Shown in pieces: positions 41,741 through 52,935 of a stretch of 64,000 bases of DNA (the first letter of the stretch is position 1; every line of letters starts with the position of its first letter). Below the pieces are notes generated by a model. The model worked only from the letters and a program-made list of their open reading frames with translations. It ran no database searches and had not been told where the DNA came from. The position numbers and the translations under genes were made by a program. Origin of the DNA: an uncultured Flavobacteriales bacterium (lineage in GTDB: Bacteria; Bacteroidota; Bacteroidia; Flavobacteriales_G; Salibacteraceae); contig CAJXZP010000008.1 of the NCBI GenBank assembly GCA_913062955.1, positions 1-64,000 of the forward strand, given 5' to 3'.

Positions 41741-42347
41741 TTCGATTTACCCCTTTTTTCAATAATCGTTTTACGATAGGGAATGAATTTTTATTCATTT
41801 GTTTAATATCCTTTTTGGTCTTCCACTCCACCAATGCAATACCTTCCTCCTCTTGAGGAATAAGCTGCTGACCTGAAATTGTTTTCATGATATACCAGTA
41901 GGTTTTTTTCAAAACCAAACCATTGCGATCATACATATGAAAAGTAGCATCCAAAAACTGGTCTACACGCAGATGGTGAATACCACATTCCTCCTCCACC
42001 TCACGCATACCTCCATACTCAGGCCTTTCTCCTTTTTTAAGATGTCCCTTAGGTAAGTCCCACTTTCCATTACGATAAATTACCAAAAACTCCATTTTTT
42101 CATTAAACACCATACCTCCTGCAGCATGTACGTATTTAAATTGTGAAATAAATGTAGTCCACAGTTCATCCAAATCAAAATGCGTTATATATACTGGTAA
42201 ACTAGATTTTCCCTTTTCTAAATCCCATACAATTTGTTCCAATTGCTTTCCATTTTTAAATGGAATAATCGTACATTTCTTTTTTATGGAAATCTCCTCA
42301 TTATCCGTTAAAACAATAGGAGTTTTGTTTACAAAAACTTTATACAT
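41730..42347 (-). CDS. NUDIX hydrolase
   Basis: GHLKKGERPEYGGMREVEEECGI Nudix box. Confidence 0.92.
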   Translation of the reverse strand: MYKVFVNKTPIVLTDNEEISIKKKCTIIPFKNGKQLEQIVWDLEKGKSSLPVYITHFDLDELWTTFISQFKYVHAAGGMVFNEKMEFLVIYRNGKWDLPKGHLKKGERPEYGGMREVEEECGIHHLRVDQFLDATFHMYDRNGLVLKKTYWYIMKTISGQQLIPQEEEGIALVEWKTKKDIKQMNKNSFPIVKRLLKKGVNRIIS

Positions 42348-42355
42348 TTGCCCTT

Positions 42356-43000
42356 ATGCTGAAAGATCATTCATCGCTCAAAGTAGCAGAATTTTTACTA
42401 CAAATCAAAGCGGTTGTAATTCAACCGAAAAATCCATTTACTTGGGCTTCTGGATGGAAGTCTCCGATGTATTGTGACAATCGAAAAATTCTTTCTTATC
42501 CGTTGATACGCACGTTTATACGTCATGAGTTTGTAAAGAAAATTGAAGCGCAATATGGTAAACCAGACATCATTGCTGGAGTAGCTACCGGTGGCATACC
42601 CATTGGTGCATTAGTAGCTCAAGAGATGAACTTACCGTTTATTTATGTTCGACCAGAGCCAAAAGGTCATGGTTTAGGAAACCAAATTGAAGGCGTTTAT
42701 GAAGAAGGTCGAATTGTAGTCGTTATCGAAGATTTGATATCCACAGGAAGCAGTAGTTTGAAAGCAATTTCGGCACTTCGAAAAGTAGGATTAATCGTCA
42801 AAGGGCTCGTTGCTGTTTTTAGCTATGGGTTTGAAGTTGCTCAAAACAATTTTTCAGAGGCTGATTGTGATTATCACGTTCTCTCCGATTACAACACGCT
42901 GATTGATCAGGCAATTAAAGGTAATTTGGTAGAGCCAAATCAACTAGAATCTTTAAAAAGTTGGAGAGCAAATCCTTCTACTTGGACACCTAAAGTATAA
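42356..43000 (+). CDS. pyrE: orotate phosphoribosyltransferase
   Basis: FTWASGWKSPMYCDNRKILSYP, GVATGGIPIGALVA, VVVIEDLISTGSSSLKA. Confidence 0.96.
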   Translation: MLKDHSSLKVAEFLLQIKAVVIQPKNPFTWASGWKSPMYCDNRKILSYPLIRTFIRHEFVKKIEAQYGKPDIIAGVATGGIPIGALVAQEMNLPFIYVRPEPKGHGLGNQIEGVYEEGRIVVVIEDLISTGSSSLKAISALRKVGLIVKGLVAVFSYGFEVAQNNFSEADCDYHVLSDYNTLIDQAIKGNLVEPNQLESLKSWRANPSTWTPKV

Positions 43001-43003
43001 CAT

Positions 43004-43405
43004 ATGTTAACTATTGAAAGTACCAAAGTGGATGTCCTCAAAACCTCTCAGGAGGTTTTTGAATTTCTAATCAATTTGAACAACCTGGAGAAATTAATGC
43101 CTCAAGACAGAATTGAATTTTGGAAATCTACAGATGACACTTGCAGATTCGGAATTAAAAACCTGTCTTCTATCGGGATGAAAATCAAAGACATATCTTC
43201 ACCAAATGAAATCATTCTGGAATCAGATGGTAAAAACCCGTTTACTTTTACCTTAACCATTTTCATCCATGATAATTCAGGTAGTGTAAACAGCTACTTT
43301 GTATTTGAAGGGGATGTCAATATGTTTATGAAAGCAATGGTTCAAAAACCGTTAAAGCAATTCTTCGATACTTTGTCAGAAAACTTACCACAGGCAATGG
43401 CTTAA
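43004..43405 (+). CDS. SRPBCC-family protein
   Basis: STKVDVLKTSQEVFEFLINLNNLEKLMP...PLKQFFDTLSENLPQA; conserved position after pyrE. Confidence 0.75.
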   Translation: MLTIESTKVDVLKTSQEVFEFLINLNNLEKLMPQDRIEFWKSTDDTCRFGIKNLSSIGMKIKDISSPNEIILESDGKNPFTFTLTIFIHDNSGSVNSYFVFEGDVNMFMKAMVQKPLKQFFDTLSENLPQAMA

Positions 43406-44184
43406 ATCACCATCCTTGCCTCGTGAAATCCGTAAGAGTTTACTCTCCCATATTCATCTTCTAATACAATCTGCCCTAATTGGTCCACCCCTATTGGGGT
43501 CATTAGGGTTGTTTGCCCCCCTATTACATATTCACATTTTTGATTCTTTCGAAATAGTGCTTCACTGTATTTCAAGGATAAGGTGTCTAAATCTCTTCGC
43601 AAAGAAAGATACCGACTTTCAAGTTGCGAACTTAAATCGGAAAGCAACCTATCCAAATCCAAACCTTTACCCGTTTCCAAGGCAATAGAAGTGGCATTTG
43701 GAACATTTTCAAAAATTCTTTGATTCACATTTAATCCAATTCCAAAAATGGAACTTCCAACTGAATTACCTTTCATAGTCGACTCAATTAATACCCCCGC
43801 AATTTTCAAATCATTCACGTAAATATCATTCGGCCATTTTATTTTGACTTCATCAATTAAAATCTCATCCAAAACACTCTTTAAGGCTAAAGAGACCAAT
43901 TGAACCAAAACAAATTGCCTATGGGCGGGAATAAAACCCGGATAAAAAACATAACTCACCAAAAGATTGGCATTAGGCTCACTAGCCCACACCCTCCCTC
44001 TTTGCCCCTTACCTTGATGTTGGCTTCCTGCTCTAAAAACAGTACCCTCCATTACTTTCAAGTTTTTTACAGCCATCGCTGCCCAGTCATTTGTAGATCC
44101 AATCTCAGCTTCAAAGTACTGAATTTTACCGGTGAAAAGTGTTTCCAATTTTAAATATTTGATACCGTAAATTACAGAAGGCAA
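43402..44184 (-). CDS. birA: biotin--[acetyl-CoA-carboxylase] ligase
   Basis: EIGSTNDWA, GSQHQGKGQRGRVWASEPNANLLVS, KWPNDIYVNDLKIAGVLIES, GIGLNVNQ. Confidence 0.93.
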   Translation of the reverse strand: MPSVIYGIKYLKLETLFTGKIQYFEAEIGSTNDWAAMAVKNLKVMEGTVFRAGSQHQGKGQRGRVWASEPNANLLVSYVFYPGFIPAHRQFVLVQLVSLALKSVLDEILIDEVKIKWPNDIYVNDLKIAGVLIESTMKGNSVGSSIFGIGLNVNQRIFENVPNATSIALETGKGLDLDRLLSDLSSQLESRYLSLRRDLDTLSLKYSEALFRKNQKCEYVIGGQTTLMTPIGVDQLGQIVLEDEYGRVNSYGFHEARMVI

Positions 44185-44333
44185 AGTAAATCTAATTTAA
44201 CATTTTTTAAATCGTTATCCCCATTAATTTCTTAGTATTAATCCTACTGAAAACCAATTATTTCGGGCAATAACCTTGGAATATACAAATTCTTATTATC
44301 CTAATTTAAACCTATGCAATCTTCTTAATTGCT

Positions 44334-44341
44334 TATCTTTG
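44334..44341 (+). promoter_or_regulatory. Bacteroidota -7-like element TATCTTTG upstream of rsfS
   Basis: Perfect TAnnTTTG 22 bp before the ATG; -33 box not clear. Confidence 0.45.
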
Positions 44342-44363
44342 CAAACTATTTTTAAAAATATTG

Positions 44364-44741
44364 ATGTCCAAAAAAAACAGTACTATTTCAGACAATACAT
44401 TAGTTGATGCCATTGTTAAGGGAATGCAAGAAAAAAAAGGTTTAACGATCACTATAGTGGACCTTACGGAAGTTATAAATTCATACGCTAATTACTTTAT
44501 TATTTGTTCGGGTACTTCCAATACCAATGTACAAGCAATTGCAAATAGTGTTGAAGAAATCACTTGGGATTTACTGAAAGAGAAGCCAAAACATATTGAA
44601 GGTTATCGAGAAGCAAACTGGATTCTTTTAGACTTTTTTGATACGATGGTTCACGTTTTTCAAGAAGAAGAAAGAGAACATTTCGACTTAGAAAATCTAT
44701 GGGCAGATGGAAAAATCACTCACATTACTGAAATCCAATAA
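44364..44741 (+). CDS. rsfS: ribosome silencing factor
   Basis: YANYFIICSGTSNTNVQAIANSVEE, EGYREANWILLDFFDTMVHVFQEEEREHFDLENLWAD. Confidence 0.95.
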   Translation: MSKKNSTISDNTLVDAIVKGMQEKKGLTITIVDLTEVINSYANYFIICSGTSNTNVQAIANSVEEITWDLLKEKPKHIEGYREANWILLDFFDTMVHVFQEEEREHFDLENLWADGKITHITEIQ

Positions 44742-44748
44742 TTACTAA

Positions 44749-46836
44749 ATGAGTAAAAATCAACCTAAGCAAAAAAACTCCAACCCCTTTCAAAGTGGTG
44801 GAGCAAAAAAAACACCTACTGGTGGATTTAATTTTTACTGGCTATATGCCATTTTTGCCATTGGATTAATTGGAATCAATTTTTTTAATTGGAATCCTCA
44901 ACCTGAAAACATCAAATATGGGGAATTCAAAGAAATGGTTCAGAAAGGAGAAGTTGAACGATTAGAGATCATCAATTCCGAATTGGGTAAGGTTTACCTT
45001 ACCGAAGAGGCATTAAAAAAAGAAGAACATAGTAAAGAAACTTCTTCCCCTACCGATGAAAATTCATTTTTACCCAAAGGACCTCAGTATGTTTTTAATG
45101 TTCCCCAAGCCGATTTTTTTGGAGAAAACCTAAATCAATGGCAAGAACAATACGGTTTAGAATACGATTACATTAAACAAGAGAATTGGTTTGGTGATAT
45201 ATTAGGTTTTATCCTTCCTATTGCTCTACTGATTGGTTTCTGGTTTTTAATTATGCGTAGAATGGGTGGTGGAGCTGGTGGAGGAAGCCAAATCTTCAAT
45301 ATTGGAAAATCCAAAGCAACATTATTCGATAAAAATGATGCCGTTAAAGTGTCCTTTAAAGATGTTGCTGGTTTATCCGAAGCTAAAGAAGAAGTAAATG
45401 AAATTGTAGACTTCTTAAAACACCCACAAAAATATACTGCCCTAGGAGCGAAAATTCCTCAAGGCGCATTATTGATAGGCCCCCCTGGGACGGGTAAAAC
45501 ATTATTAGCTAAAGCTGTAGCAGGCGAGGCTCATGTGCCATTTTTCTCTCTTTCAGGTTCCGACTTTGTAGAGATGTTTGTTGGAGTAGGAGCATCTCGA
45601 GTTAGAGATTTATTTAAACAAGCTAAAGAAAAAGCACCTTCCATCATTTTCATTGATGAAATAGATGCTATTGGTCGCGCACGTGGTAAAAGCGCGATGC
45701 AAGGCTCAAACGATGAACGTGAAAACACGTTAAACCAACTTCTAACAGAAATGGATGGGTTTGGATCTAATTCTGGCGTAATTATTCTTGCGGCCACCAA
45801 CCGTGCGGATGTTTTAGATTCCGCGTTACTACGTCCCGGACGATTTGATCGTCAAATTCACGTAGATTTACCAGAAATAAACGAACGAAAAGAGATTTTT
45901 CAAGTTCATTTAAAACCATTAAAATTAGTGGAGAACATTGACATTGATTTTTTATCGAGTCAAACCCCAGGATTTTCGGGTGCGGATATCGCCAATCTTT
46001 GTAACGAAGCTGCTTTAATAGCCGCTCGTAAAAAGAAAGCCTCTGTTGATAAACAAGACTTTTTAGATGCTGTGGATCGTATCATCGGTGGATTGGAAAA
46101 GAAAAGCAAAATCATTGCCCCCCACGAGAAAAAAACGATTGCTTTTCATGAAGCGGGTCACGCTACTACTAGCTGGTTATTGGAACATGCATTTCCATTA
46201 GTTAAAGTTACCATTGTACCCAGAGGACGATCTTTAGGTGCTGCATGGTATTTGCCAGAAGAACGTCAAATCACTACCACCGAGCAATTATTAGATGAAA
46301 TGTGCGCCACTCTGGGAGGACGAGCAGCGGAACAAGTTATTTTCGGTAAAATTTCGACAGGCGCTTTAAGTGATCTAGAAAAGGTCACCAAACAAGCGTA
46401 TGCCATGGTGACCTACTACGGATTGGATGAATCGATTGGAAATGTAAGTTATTATGATTCTTCTGGTCAACAAGAATACTCTTTTAATAAGCCGTATAGT
46501 GATAAAACAGCAGAACGAATTGATAAAGCCGTAAGTGATTTAATTGAGCGCATGTATATAAAAACGGTCGCACTTTTAGAAGCTAATAAGGATAAACTTA
46601 CCGCCCTAGCAGAAACTCTTTTAGAAAAAGAGGTGATCTTTAAAGACGATTTAGAAGTCATCTTTGGAAAAAGAACTTTCGAAGGTGATTTGATCAAGGC
46701 TAAAATGATTTTAGAAAGTAAAGAAAAGAGTCCTGCTGCCAAAACTAGGGAAACAAAAACAGCGACCATTAAAGAACCAGAAAAGCCAAAAGCTACGGAG
46801 ACCAAACAGGATAAACAAACGAACGAAGAAAAGTAA
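44749..46836 (+). CDS. ftsH: ATP-dependent zinc metalloprotease FtsH
   Basis: [54 protein letters not shown]. Confidence 0.98.
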   Translation: MSKNQPKQKNSNPFQSGGAKKTPTGGFNFYWLYAIFAIGLIGINFFNWNPQPENIKYGEFKEMVQKGEVERLEIINSELGKVYLTEEALKKEEHSKETSSPTDENSFLPKGPQYVFNVPQADFFGENLNQWQEQYGLEYDYIKQENWFGDILGFILPIALLIGFWFLIMRRMGGGAGGGSQIFNIGKSKATLFDKNDAVKVSFKDVAGLSEAKEEVNEIVDFLKHPQKYTALGAKIPQGALLIGPPGTGKTLLAKAVAGEAHVPFFSLSGSDFVEMFVGVGASRVRDLFKQAKEKAPSIIFIDEIDAIGRARGKSAMQGSNDERENTLNQLLTEMDGFGSNSGVIILAATNRADVLDSALLRPGRFDRQIHVDLPEINERKEIFQVHLKPLKLVENIDIDFLSSQTPGFSGADIANLCNEAALIAARKKKASVDKQDFLDAVDRIIGGLEKKSKIIAPHEKKTIAFHEAGHATTSWLLEHAFPLVKVTIVPRGRSLGAAWYLPEERQITTTEQLLDEMCATLGGRAAEQVIFGKISTGALSDLEKVTKQAYAMVTYYGLDESIGNVSYYDSSGQQEYSFNKPYSDKTAERIDKAVSDLIERMYIKTVALLEANKDKLTALAETLLEKEVIFKDDLEVIFGKRTFEGDLIKAKMILESKEKSPAAKTRETKTATIKEPEKPKATETKQDKQTNEEK

Positions 46837-46909
46837 TATCTAAGTCCTTTATGTTAAGGAACAATTCACCTATTAATTGTAACTTTACTAGGAACAAAAA
46901 ACACATATT

Positions 46910-47134
46910 ATGACTGATTTAGATAAAAATGATTGGGTTAGTATTTTTAAATCAATGGACAAGGTTGATGTCGATTTAAAAAGGTCAAAACTAGAAGCCG
47001 CTGGTATTGAATCGAATACATTCAACCATCAGGATTCTATGCTTACTTCATTAAACAGTACGGATTACTTCGTTTCATTGTATGTACATATAAATGATGA
47101 AGTTAAGGCTATTGATATCATCCAAAATAATTAG
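46910..47134 (+). CDS. DUF2007-like small protein
   Basis: 74 aa, 'VDLKRSKLEAAGIESNTFN...YFVSLYVHINDEVKAIDIIQ'; position between ftsH and cdsA. Confidence 0.7.
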   Translation: MTDLDKNDWVSIFKSMDKVDVDLKRSKLEAAGIESNTFNHQDSMLTSLNSTDYFVSLYVHINDEVKAIDIIQNN

Positions 47135-47146
47135 TACTCGTCCGTC

Positions 47147-47962
47147 TTGTTAACTAGAGCAATTTCAGGTTTGGTATTCATCACATTGGTGATTGGATCG
47201 TTATATATTGGGTATTATTCCTCTTTGGTTCTATTTAGCATCATTGCGTTTATAGGCACCCTAGAATATAGTAATTTATCCAAAAAGCAATCCCTACCGT
47301 ACAAATTAACGGGAGCTCTTTTTAGTAGTTCTTTCGTTTTAGGTATTGGATATTTCATTACGGAACCTCACTCCTTTTGGGTGTTTTCTATCTGGATGGT
47401 ATTTGCCGTTGTATTTGTTATTCAACTATTAAGGTCTGGTTCTAAAACTACGCTAACAGATATTTCCGTAACGGTAGCAGGGGCATTCTATTTGGCAGTT
47501 CCTATGATTTCCTTGTTAATTTTAGGAATTATTCCCTCTTTTAGTCCGGTCGCTTTTAATTGGCTGATTCCATTTTCAATTTTCTTGCTAACTTGGACTA
47601 ACGATACCGGAGCCTATCTTTCGGGGAGAACATTTGGCAAGCACAAATTATTTGAACGAATATCACCAAATAAAACTTGGGAAGGGTCCATAGGCGGGGG
47701 GATTCTGACCCTAATAATTTCTTTAGTATTACATCATTTCGTTGGCACATTTAATGCACCAACGTGGATGGTAATAGCTGTGTTAGTGAGTGTTTTTTCG
47801 AATGTAGGAGATCTTATGGAATCCGCATTTAAAAGAAATGCAGAGGTAAAGGATTCGGGTAGTATCATGCCAGGACATGGAGGAATCCTTGATCGTTTTG
47901 ATGCGATCTTATTAACCGCCCCAGTTGTTCTCGCCTACTTACTTTCAGTTATCGATTTATAG
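47147..47962 (+). CDS. cdsA: phosphatidate cytidylyltransferase
   Basis: NDTGAYLSGRTFGKHKLFERISPNKTWEGSIGG ... SAFKRNAEVKDSGSIMPGHGGILDRFDAIL; TTG start. Confidence 0.95.
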   Translation: MLTRAISGLVFITLVIGSLYIGYYSSLVLFSIIAFIGTLEYSNLSKKQSLPYKLTGALFSSSFVLGIGYFITEPHSFWVFSIWMVFAVVFVIQLLRSGSKTTLTDISVTVAGAFYLAVPMISLLILGIIPSFSPVAFNWLIPFSIFLLTWTNDTGAYLSGRTFGKHKLFERISPNKTWEGSIGGGILTLIISLVLHHFVGTFNAPTWMVIAVLVSVFSNVGDLMESAFKRNAEVKDSGSIMPGHGGILDRFDAILLTAPVVLAYLLSVIDL

Positions 47963-47995
47963 TAACAATTAATTACATTTGCCGAAATTCAAATT

Positions 47996-48649
47996 ATGCG
48001 TTTACACAAAGAAGGAACTATGAGTATCATACTTACAATTATTGTAGGTTCCATACTGGTATATATCGGTTCTCTTTTTTCAGATTACTTTTTTGTACAG
48101 TTAATCCTTGATTTAGGAGCTATCTATATTGTTTGGATGGTCCTCTATTTTTTCAGAAATCCAGACCGTAAGTTTAACGCCATTGAAGGCAATATCTACT
48201 CTCCTGTTGATGGAAAAGTGGTTGCAATCGAACGCGTATTTGTAGATGAGTACTTAAACGAAGAAAGGATTCAAATATCCGTTTTCATGTCTCCATTTAA
48301 CGTTCATATTAACTGGACTCCAATTTCAGGTATCGTAAAATACTTTAAATACCATCCAGGAAAATTCTTGGTAGCATGGCATCCTAAGTCATCTACGCTC
48401 AACGAAAGAACCACCTATGTCGTGGAGAATAAGAATGGGAAAACCATTCTATTCCGACAAATTGCAGGTGCTGTAGCCAGACGTATAGTCCATTACAAAG
48501 AAGAAAAAGACCAAGTAGGTCCATGTGAAGAGTTCGGGTTCATCAAATTTGGTTCGCGTGTGGATCTATTCATTCCCTTAGATTCCAAAGTAACGTGCAA
48601 GATTGATGATAAGGTTCAGGGAAGAAGAAGTGTTTTAGCTGAGTTTTAG
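47996..48649 (+). CDS. psd: phosphatidylserine decarboxylase family protein
   Basis: YFFRNPDR, YSPVDGKVVAIE, FMSPFNVHINWTPISG, EEFGFIKFGSRVDLFIP (GS processing site). Confidence 0.93.
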   Translation: MRLHKEGTMSIILTIIVGSILVYIGSLFSDYFFVQLILDLGAIYIVWMVLYFFRNPDRKFNAIEGNIYSPVDGKVVAIERVFVDEYLNEERIQISVFMSPFNVHINWTPISGIVKYFKYHPGKFLVAWHPKSSTLNERTTYVVENKNGKTILFRQIAGAVARRIVHYKEEKDQVGPCEEFGFIKFGSRVDLFIPLDSKVTCKIDDKVQGRRSVLAEF

Positions 48650-48651
48650 AT

Positions 48652-49347
48652 TTATAAAAAGTTCAGTAATTCTTTCAATGACTTTACTTCATAGCAAGGA
48701 ATAACCAACTTATCTTCCTCTTCAGGATTAAAAAACACCCCATCCATACCAATTTTCTGGGCCCCTTCAATATCTACCAATTGATTATCCCCAATCATTA
48801 AACTCTCCTCTGGCGTAGCATTGGCTAACTTTAAAGAATATTCAAATATAGCCGGATGTGGTTTTTTTGCTCCCGCTTTTTCGGAAGTAATAACGGCATT
48901 AAAAAATGGATGCAAACCACTTTGGGTCATTTTTATATCCTGAATCTCTTCAAAACCATTGGTAATAATATGCATTTCATACCGGCTATTCAACTCAGAA
49001 AGCACATCAATAGCGCCAGGGAAAAGCGTTGTTTTAACCGGACTATTGTCTACGTAATAATCTGCGATTTCAAGGCTTAACGCAACATCTTTTACCCCTA
49101 CATGATACAAAGACTGTCTGAAGCGTTCGGTTCGAAGGGTCTTCTTACTCATCTTACCATTGCGGTAATCTGCCCACATTCTATGATTATATTTCTCGTA
49201 CACCTCAATAAATAGCCTTTCCGACTCAACTCCTCTATCCTCAAGATTAAAATGCGTATAGATTTCAACTAAAGTATGTCTAGAATTGGTTTTAAAGTCC
49301 CACAAGGTGTGATCCAAATCAAAGAAAATGTGATTGTATTTTTTCAT
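48652..49347 (-). CDS. yjjG: HAD hydrolase, YjjG-type pyrimidine nucleotidase
   Basis: FFDLDHTLWDF, ITNGFEEIQ, ITSEKAGAKKPHPAIFEYSL, MIGDNQLVDIEGA. Confidence 0.88.
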   Translation of the reverse strand: MKKYNHIFFDLDHTLWDFKTNSRHTLVEIYTHFNLEDRGVESERLFIEVYEKYNHRMWADYRNGKMSKKTLRTERFRQSLYHVGVKDVALSLEIADYYVDNSPVKTTLFPGAIDVLSELNSRYEMHIITNGFEEIQDIKMTQSGLHPFFNAVITSEKAGAKKPHPAIFEYSLKLANATPEESLMIGDNQLVDIEGAQKIGMDGVFFNPEEEDKLVIPCYEVKSLKELLNFL

Positions 49348-49361
49348 AATGCGCTCGGTAT

Positions 49362-49835
49362 TTACCCCAAATGAAATATTCTCTTCACCAATTCCACAAT
49401 GGGTGCAATAATTGGTTTAGATAGGAAGGTTAATCCTATGGCGACCGGGATAAGAATAACAGCGAAAACTGCAACTACTTTATTTTTCCCCGGAAAAAAT
49501 TTTGCAATAATTAAGGCTGAAATAGGAATAGAAATAATAGGAGCCAAAGCGGCAATCCCAATAATACCTGTATGTATTTTTACTTTTACAATAGCTCTAG
49601 ACCTATTAGAGAAAATGCTTTTTTTCACTTTATCATTCCCCACCAATTTATCCCACCAACTAAAGATAGCAACTCCAAAATAATAAAACAGAGTGGCTCC
49701 CAACAGACTACCGATATAAGTAATGATAATGGTCTCTAAAATCCCAGTCCCCGCAGCTAGCATAATGCTCGGAGCTATTAAAAGTTTGGTACCCGCTAAA
49801 AATAAAAAAAGCGCTATTCCCGCTATGTGAGTCAT
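49362..49835 (-). CDS. small integral membrane protein
   Basis: 157 aa, about 4 TM segments; family not named. Confidence 0.55.
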   Translation of the reverse strand: MTHIAGIALFLFLAGTKLLIAPSIMLAAGTGILETIIITYIGSLLGATLFYYFGVAIFSWWDKLVGNDKVKKSIFSNRSRAIVKVKIHTGIIGIAALAPIISIPISALIIAKFFPGKNKVVAVFAVILIPVAIGLTFLSKPIIAPIVELVKRIFHLG

Positions 49836-49836
49836 A

Positions 49837-50493
49837 TTATTCTTTTTGTCCGTATGCTAAATCACCCGCATCACCTAATCCCGGAATAATATACGATTGC
49901 GCTGTCATTTCTGAATCAATTGCTCCCATCCAAAATGTAGCCTTTGAGCGAACATTCTTGGCCAAATATTGCAACCCTTCAGAGCTCGCAATTATAGCCA
50001 CTATATGAACATGTTCCGGTTGTCCGTATTCCTCAATTAAGGCTTTATATGCCAAAACCATGGATTGTCCAGAGGCTAACATGGGATCACACAGAATTAA
50101 TGTTTTCCCTTTTAGAGTTGGTCCTGACATGTATTCTACTTGTACTTCAAAATCATCAGCTGTCGTGTGCTTTCTATACGCAGATACAAAGGCATTCTCG
50201 GCTTGATCAAAGTAGTTTAATATTCCTTGATGCAAAGGTAACCCGGCTCTTAGTACCGTTGCAATTACAGGATTTCCTTTGGGTACCTCTATATCACAAT
50301 CGCCTAAGGGAGTGGTCACTGTTTCCGTTTCAAAAGAGAGTTTTTTGCTTATTTCATACGCAAAAATCTCTCCTATTCTTTCAATATTCCGCCTAAATCG
50401 CATCGAATCCTTTTGAATCTTAGCACTTCTTATTTCCTTAATAAACTGATTAAAAATGGAGTTCTGTTCTCCTAAGTTGATAAGGTTTTTCAT
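49837..50493 (-). CDS. upp: uracil phosphoribosyltransferase
   Basis: RAGLPLHQGILNYFD, LILCDPMLASGQSMVLAYKAL, YIIPGLGDAGDLAYG. Confidence 0.93.
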   Translation of the reverse strand: MKNLINLGEQNSIFNQFIKEIRSAKIQKDSMRFRRNIERIGEIFAYEISKKLSFETETVTTPLGDCDIEVPKGNPVIATVLRAGLPLHQGILNYFDQAENAFVSAYRKHTTADDFEVQVEYMSGPTLKGKTLILCDPMLASGQSMVLAYKALIEEYGQPEHVHIVAIIASSEGLQYLAKNVRSKATFWMGAIDSEMTAQSYIIPGLGDAGDLAYGQKE

Positions 50494-50510
50494 GACGAAA
50501 TATTTATATT

Positions 50511-52052
50511 TTATTTTGCGATATTTACAGCTCTGGTTTCTCTAATTACGGTGACTCTAACTTGACCTGGATACGTCATTTCTGCTTGAATTTTTTGAGA
50601 AATACCGAATGAAATTTCTCCGGCCATTTTATCATCTACTTTTTCAGATTCCACTAATACACGGAGCTCTCTACCCGCTTGAATAGCATACGCCTTAGTA
50701 ACACCTTCATGATTTAGGGCTAGCTCTTCTAAATCCTTTAAACGTTGAATATAGCTTTCAACGACTTCACGTCTGGCTCCTGGACGCGCACCTGAAATAG
50801 CATCACATACTTGTACAATTGGAGACAATAAACTGGTCATTTCAATTTCATCATGGTGAGCACCAATCGCATTAATAACCTCTGGGTGTTCATTGTATTT
50901 CTCGGCTAATTTCATCCCTAAGATTGCATGCGGTACTTCTGGCTCATCTTCCGGCACTTTCCCTATATCGTGTAACAATCCAGCTCGTTTGGCTAACTTG
51001 GCATTCAACCCTAATTCTGCGGCCATAGTGGCACAAAGGTTGGCTACTTCACGGGAGTGTTGTAATAAGTTTTGTCCATAAGAAGAACGATACTTCATTC
51101 TACCTACCATCTTGATTAACTGTGGATGTAAATTATGAATCCCTAAATCAATAGCCGTTCTTCTACCTACTTCTACTATTTCTTCCTCAATATGTTTGGT
51201 TGTTTTTTTAACCACATCTTCAATACGAGCGGGGTGAATTCGACCATCCGTAACCAATTGGTGTAATGATAAGCGTGCAATTTCCCTACGTACCGGATCA
51301 AAACAAGAAAGAATAATAGCTTCTGGAGTATCATCTACTACAATTTCAACTCCAGTAGCGGCTTCAATAGCACGAATATTTCTACCTTCTCGACCAATAA
51401 TTCTACCTTTTACATCATCACTATCAATGTTGAAAACAGAAACAGAATTCTCAATAGCATGTTCTGTTGCCGTACGCTGAATAGATTGAATTACGATTCT
51501 TTGTGCTTCTTTATTCGCATTAATTTTAGCATCTTCAATAATGTCTTGCATTAATCGAGCGGCATTATTTTTGGTATCCCCTTCTAAAACCTCTAAAAGC
51601 TCTTTTTTAGCATCATCGGCTGATAAACCGGCTATGGACTCTAACCGGGATACCGCTGTGCCCAACGATTTCTCTAACTCCACTTGCTTAGACTGGTTAT
51701 GCTTGATTTGCTTTTCCAGCTTACCCGATAATTCTTGACTCGCTTTTTCTGCTTTATTGATTTCACCAAGTTTCGAATTCAATTTCGTTTCCTTGTGCTT
51801 AACACGTTGTTCGGCTTGGTTAATTTTTTGGTTTCTGTTGTTAACGTCTTTTTCATGATCCGACTTTAACTGTAAGAATTTTTCTTTGGCTTCAATAACC
51901 TTTCTTTCTTTAATCACCTTTGCTTCCGCTTTCGCCTCGTCAATGATCGATTTGTTCCCTTTTTCTATGGTCTTTTTGACTAAGAAAAAAATGACACCAC
52001 CCCCTAGGATTAAACCTATGGCGATTCCTGATACAATACTAATAATATCCAT
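50511..52052 (-). CDS. rny: ribonuclease Y
   Basis: N-terminal TM + coiled coil, KH domain [33 protein letters not shown] domain LLHDIGKV. Confidence 0.96.
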   Translation of the reverse strand: MDIISIVSGIAIGLILGGGVIFFLVKKTIEKGNKSIIDEAKAEAKVIKERKVIEAKEKFLQLKSDHEKDVNNRNQKINQAEQRVKHKETKLNSKLGEINKAEKASQELSGKLEKQIKHNQSKQVELEKSLGTAVSRLESIAGLSADDAKKELLEVLEGDTKNNAARLMQDIIEDAKINANKEAQRIVIQSIQRTATEHAIENSVSVFNIDSDDVKGRIIGREGRNIRAIEAATGVEIVVDDTPEAIILSCFDPVRREIARLSLHQLVTDGRIHPARIEDVVKKTTKHIEEEIVEVGRRTAIDLGIHNLHPQLIKMVGRMKYRSSYGQNLLQHSREVANLCATMAAELGLNAKLAKRAGLLHDIGKVPEDEPEVPHAILGMKLAEKYNEHPEVINAIGAHHDEIEMTSLLSPIVQVCDAISGARPGARREVVESYIQRLKDLEELALNHEGVTKAYAIQAGRELRVLVESEKVDDKMAGEISFGISQKIQAEMTYPGQVRVTVIRETRAVNIAK

Positions 52053-52091
52053 TAAATAATTTTTATAGGGACTTCTTCCCTTTTACTAAAT

Positions 52092-52300
52092 AAAAAAACC
52101 TACATCGACTTAGATGCTCGTAAAACCTTGAAAAGTACAAGAGCAGAGACGTCATCTATACATCGCAACCTTCCTCCGTCTTATGCAACGCATAAAATCT
52201 CCTAATAACAAGGATAACCTAGGCCCGGTTTTGATAAGATTAAACATTCTCCTAACGATAAAAATGTTGATTCTACCAAACTTTCTAAATCAATGTAGGT
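52092..52300 (-). ncRNA. ssrS: probable 6S RNA between zapA and rny
   Basis: 17-bp closing stem ACCUACAUUGAUUUAGA / UCUAAGUCGAUGUAGGU (two G-U) bracketing about 170 nt, internal hairpin UUAUGC-guu-GCAUAA, followed by a U-run; located downstream of zapA as 6S RNA is in many bacteria. Confidence 0.75.
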
Positions 52301-52353
52301 AATTGATTCCGTTAACGTAAAAAACGCTAACAATTATGTAAAGAACGTTCTAA

Positions 52354-52650
52354 TTATTTCGCATTGCTAAGATACTGATCCAAATCACCTTCAATTTTCT
52401 GAAGTTTATCTGAAACGGCACCTGAGATATTATCAATCTTATGGTCCACCTCTAAGGCTTTATTAGAAAAAAACAAAGCTGTCATAGCCAGCAAATCTTG
52501 TTTATCACTTACCTCGTAAGTATTTCCTAATTGTTTAATATTATCGTTAACCCGTTTGACGGCCAATCTAATCAATTCTTCTTCCTCTCGATCAATAGTT
52601 AAGGGATACACTCTATTGGCAATATTTACATTAATAGATAACTTACCCAT
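52354..52650 (-). CDS. zapA: cell division protein ZapA
   Basis: 98 aa, 'LSINVNIANRVYPLTIDREEEELIRLAVKRVNDNIKQL...DLLAMTALFFSNKAL'. Confidence 0.88.
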   Translation of the reverse strand: MGKLSINVNIANRVYPLTIDREEEELIRLAVKRVNDNIKQLGNTYEVSDKQDLLAMTALFFSNKALEVDHKIDNISGAVSDKLQKIEGDLDQYLSNAK

Positions 52651-52653
52651 CTC

Positions 52654-52935
52654 CTACTGATTTAATAGCGCAATGCATTTATCAACTTCCCGCACTAATT
52701 CATTTATTTTCAACTTCATTTGTTTCTTCTCTACATCGCTAGAAGCAGATTTTTGAGTAATCCCATCTAGCAGTAGTTTCTGATTCACAGAAGTTAAATC
52801 TTCTTCACCCTTTGATACCTGATCTCTAAGTGACGCATTTTCAGCTTTTAGCATTTCAATTTCAACCAGAGCATTTTGGTGCAAATCTTGTAACCTTTTG
52901 ATTCCAAGATGAATCTTTTCTAATTGTTGTTCCAA
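52654..52935 (-). CDS. small coiled-coil protein upstream of zapA
   Basis: 93 aa heptad-rich ORF immediately upstream of zapA on the same strand. Confidence 0.65.
   Translation of the reverse strand: MEQQLEKIHLGIKRLQDLHQNALVEIEMLKAENASLRDQVSKGEEDLTSVNQKLLLDGITQKSASSDVEKKQMKLKINELVREVDKCIALLNQ

Noticed and set aside
44749-46836. FtsH considered for unusual features
   Set aside because: Standard FtsH motifs and conserved rsfS-ftsH-DUF2007-cdsA-psd context; ordinary
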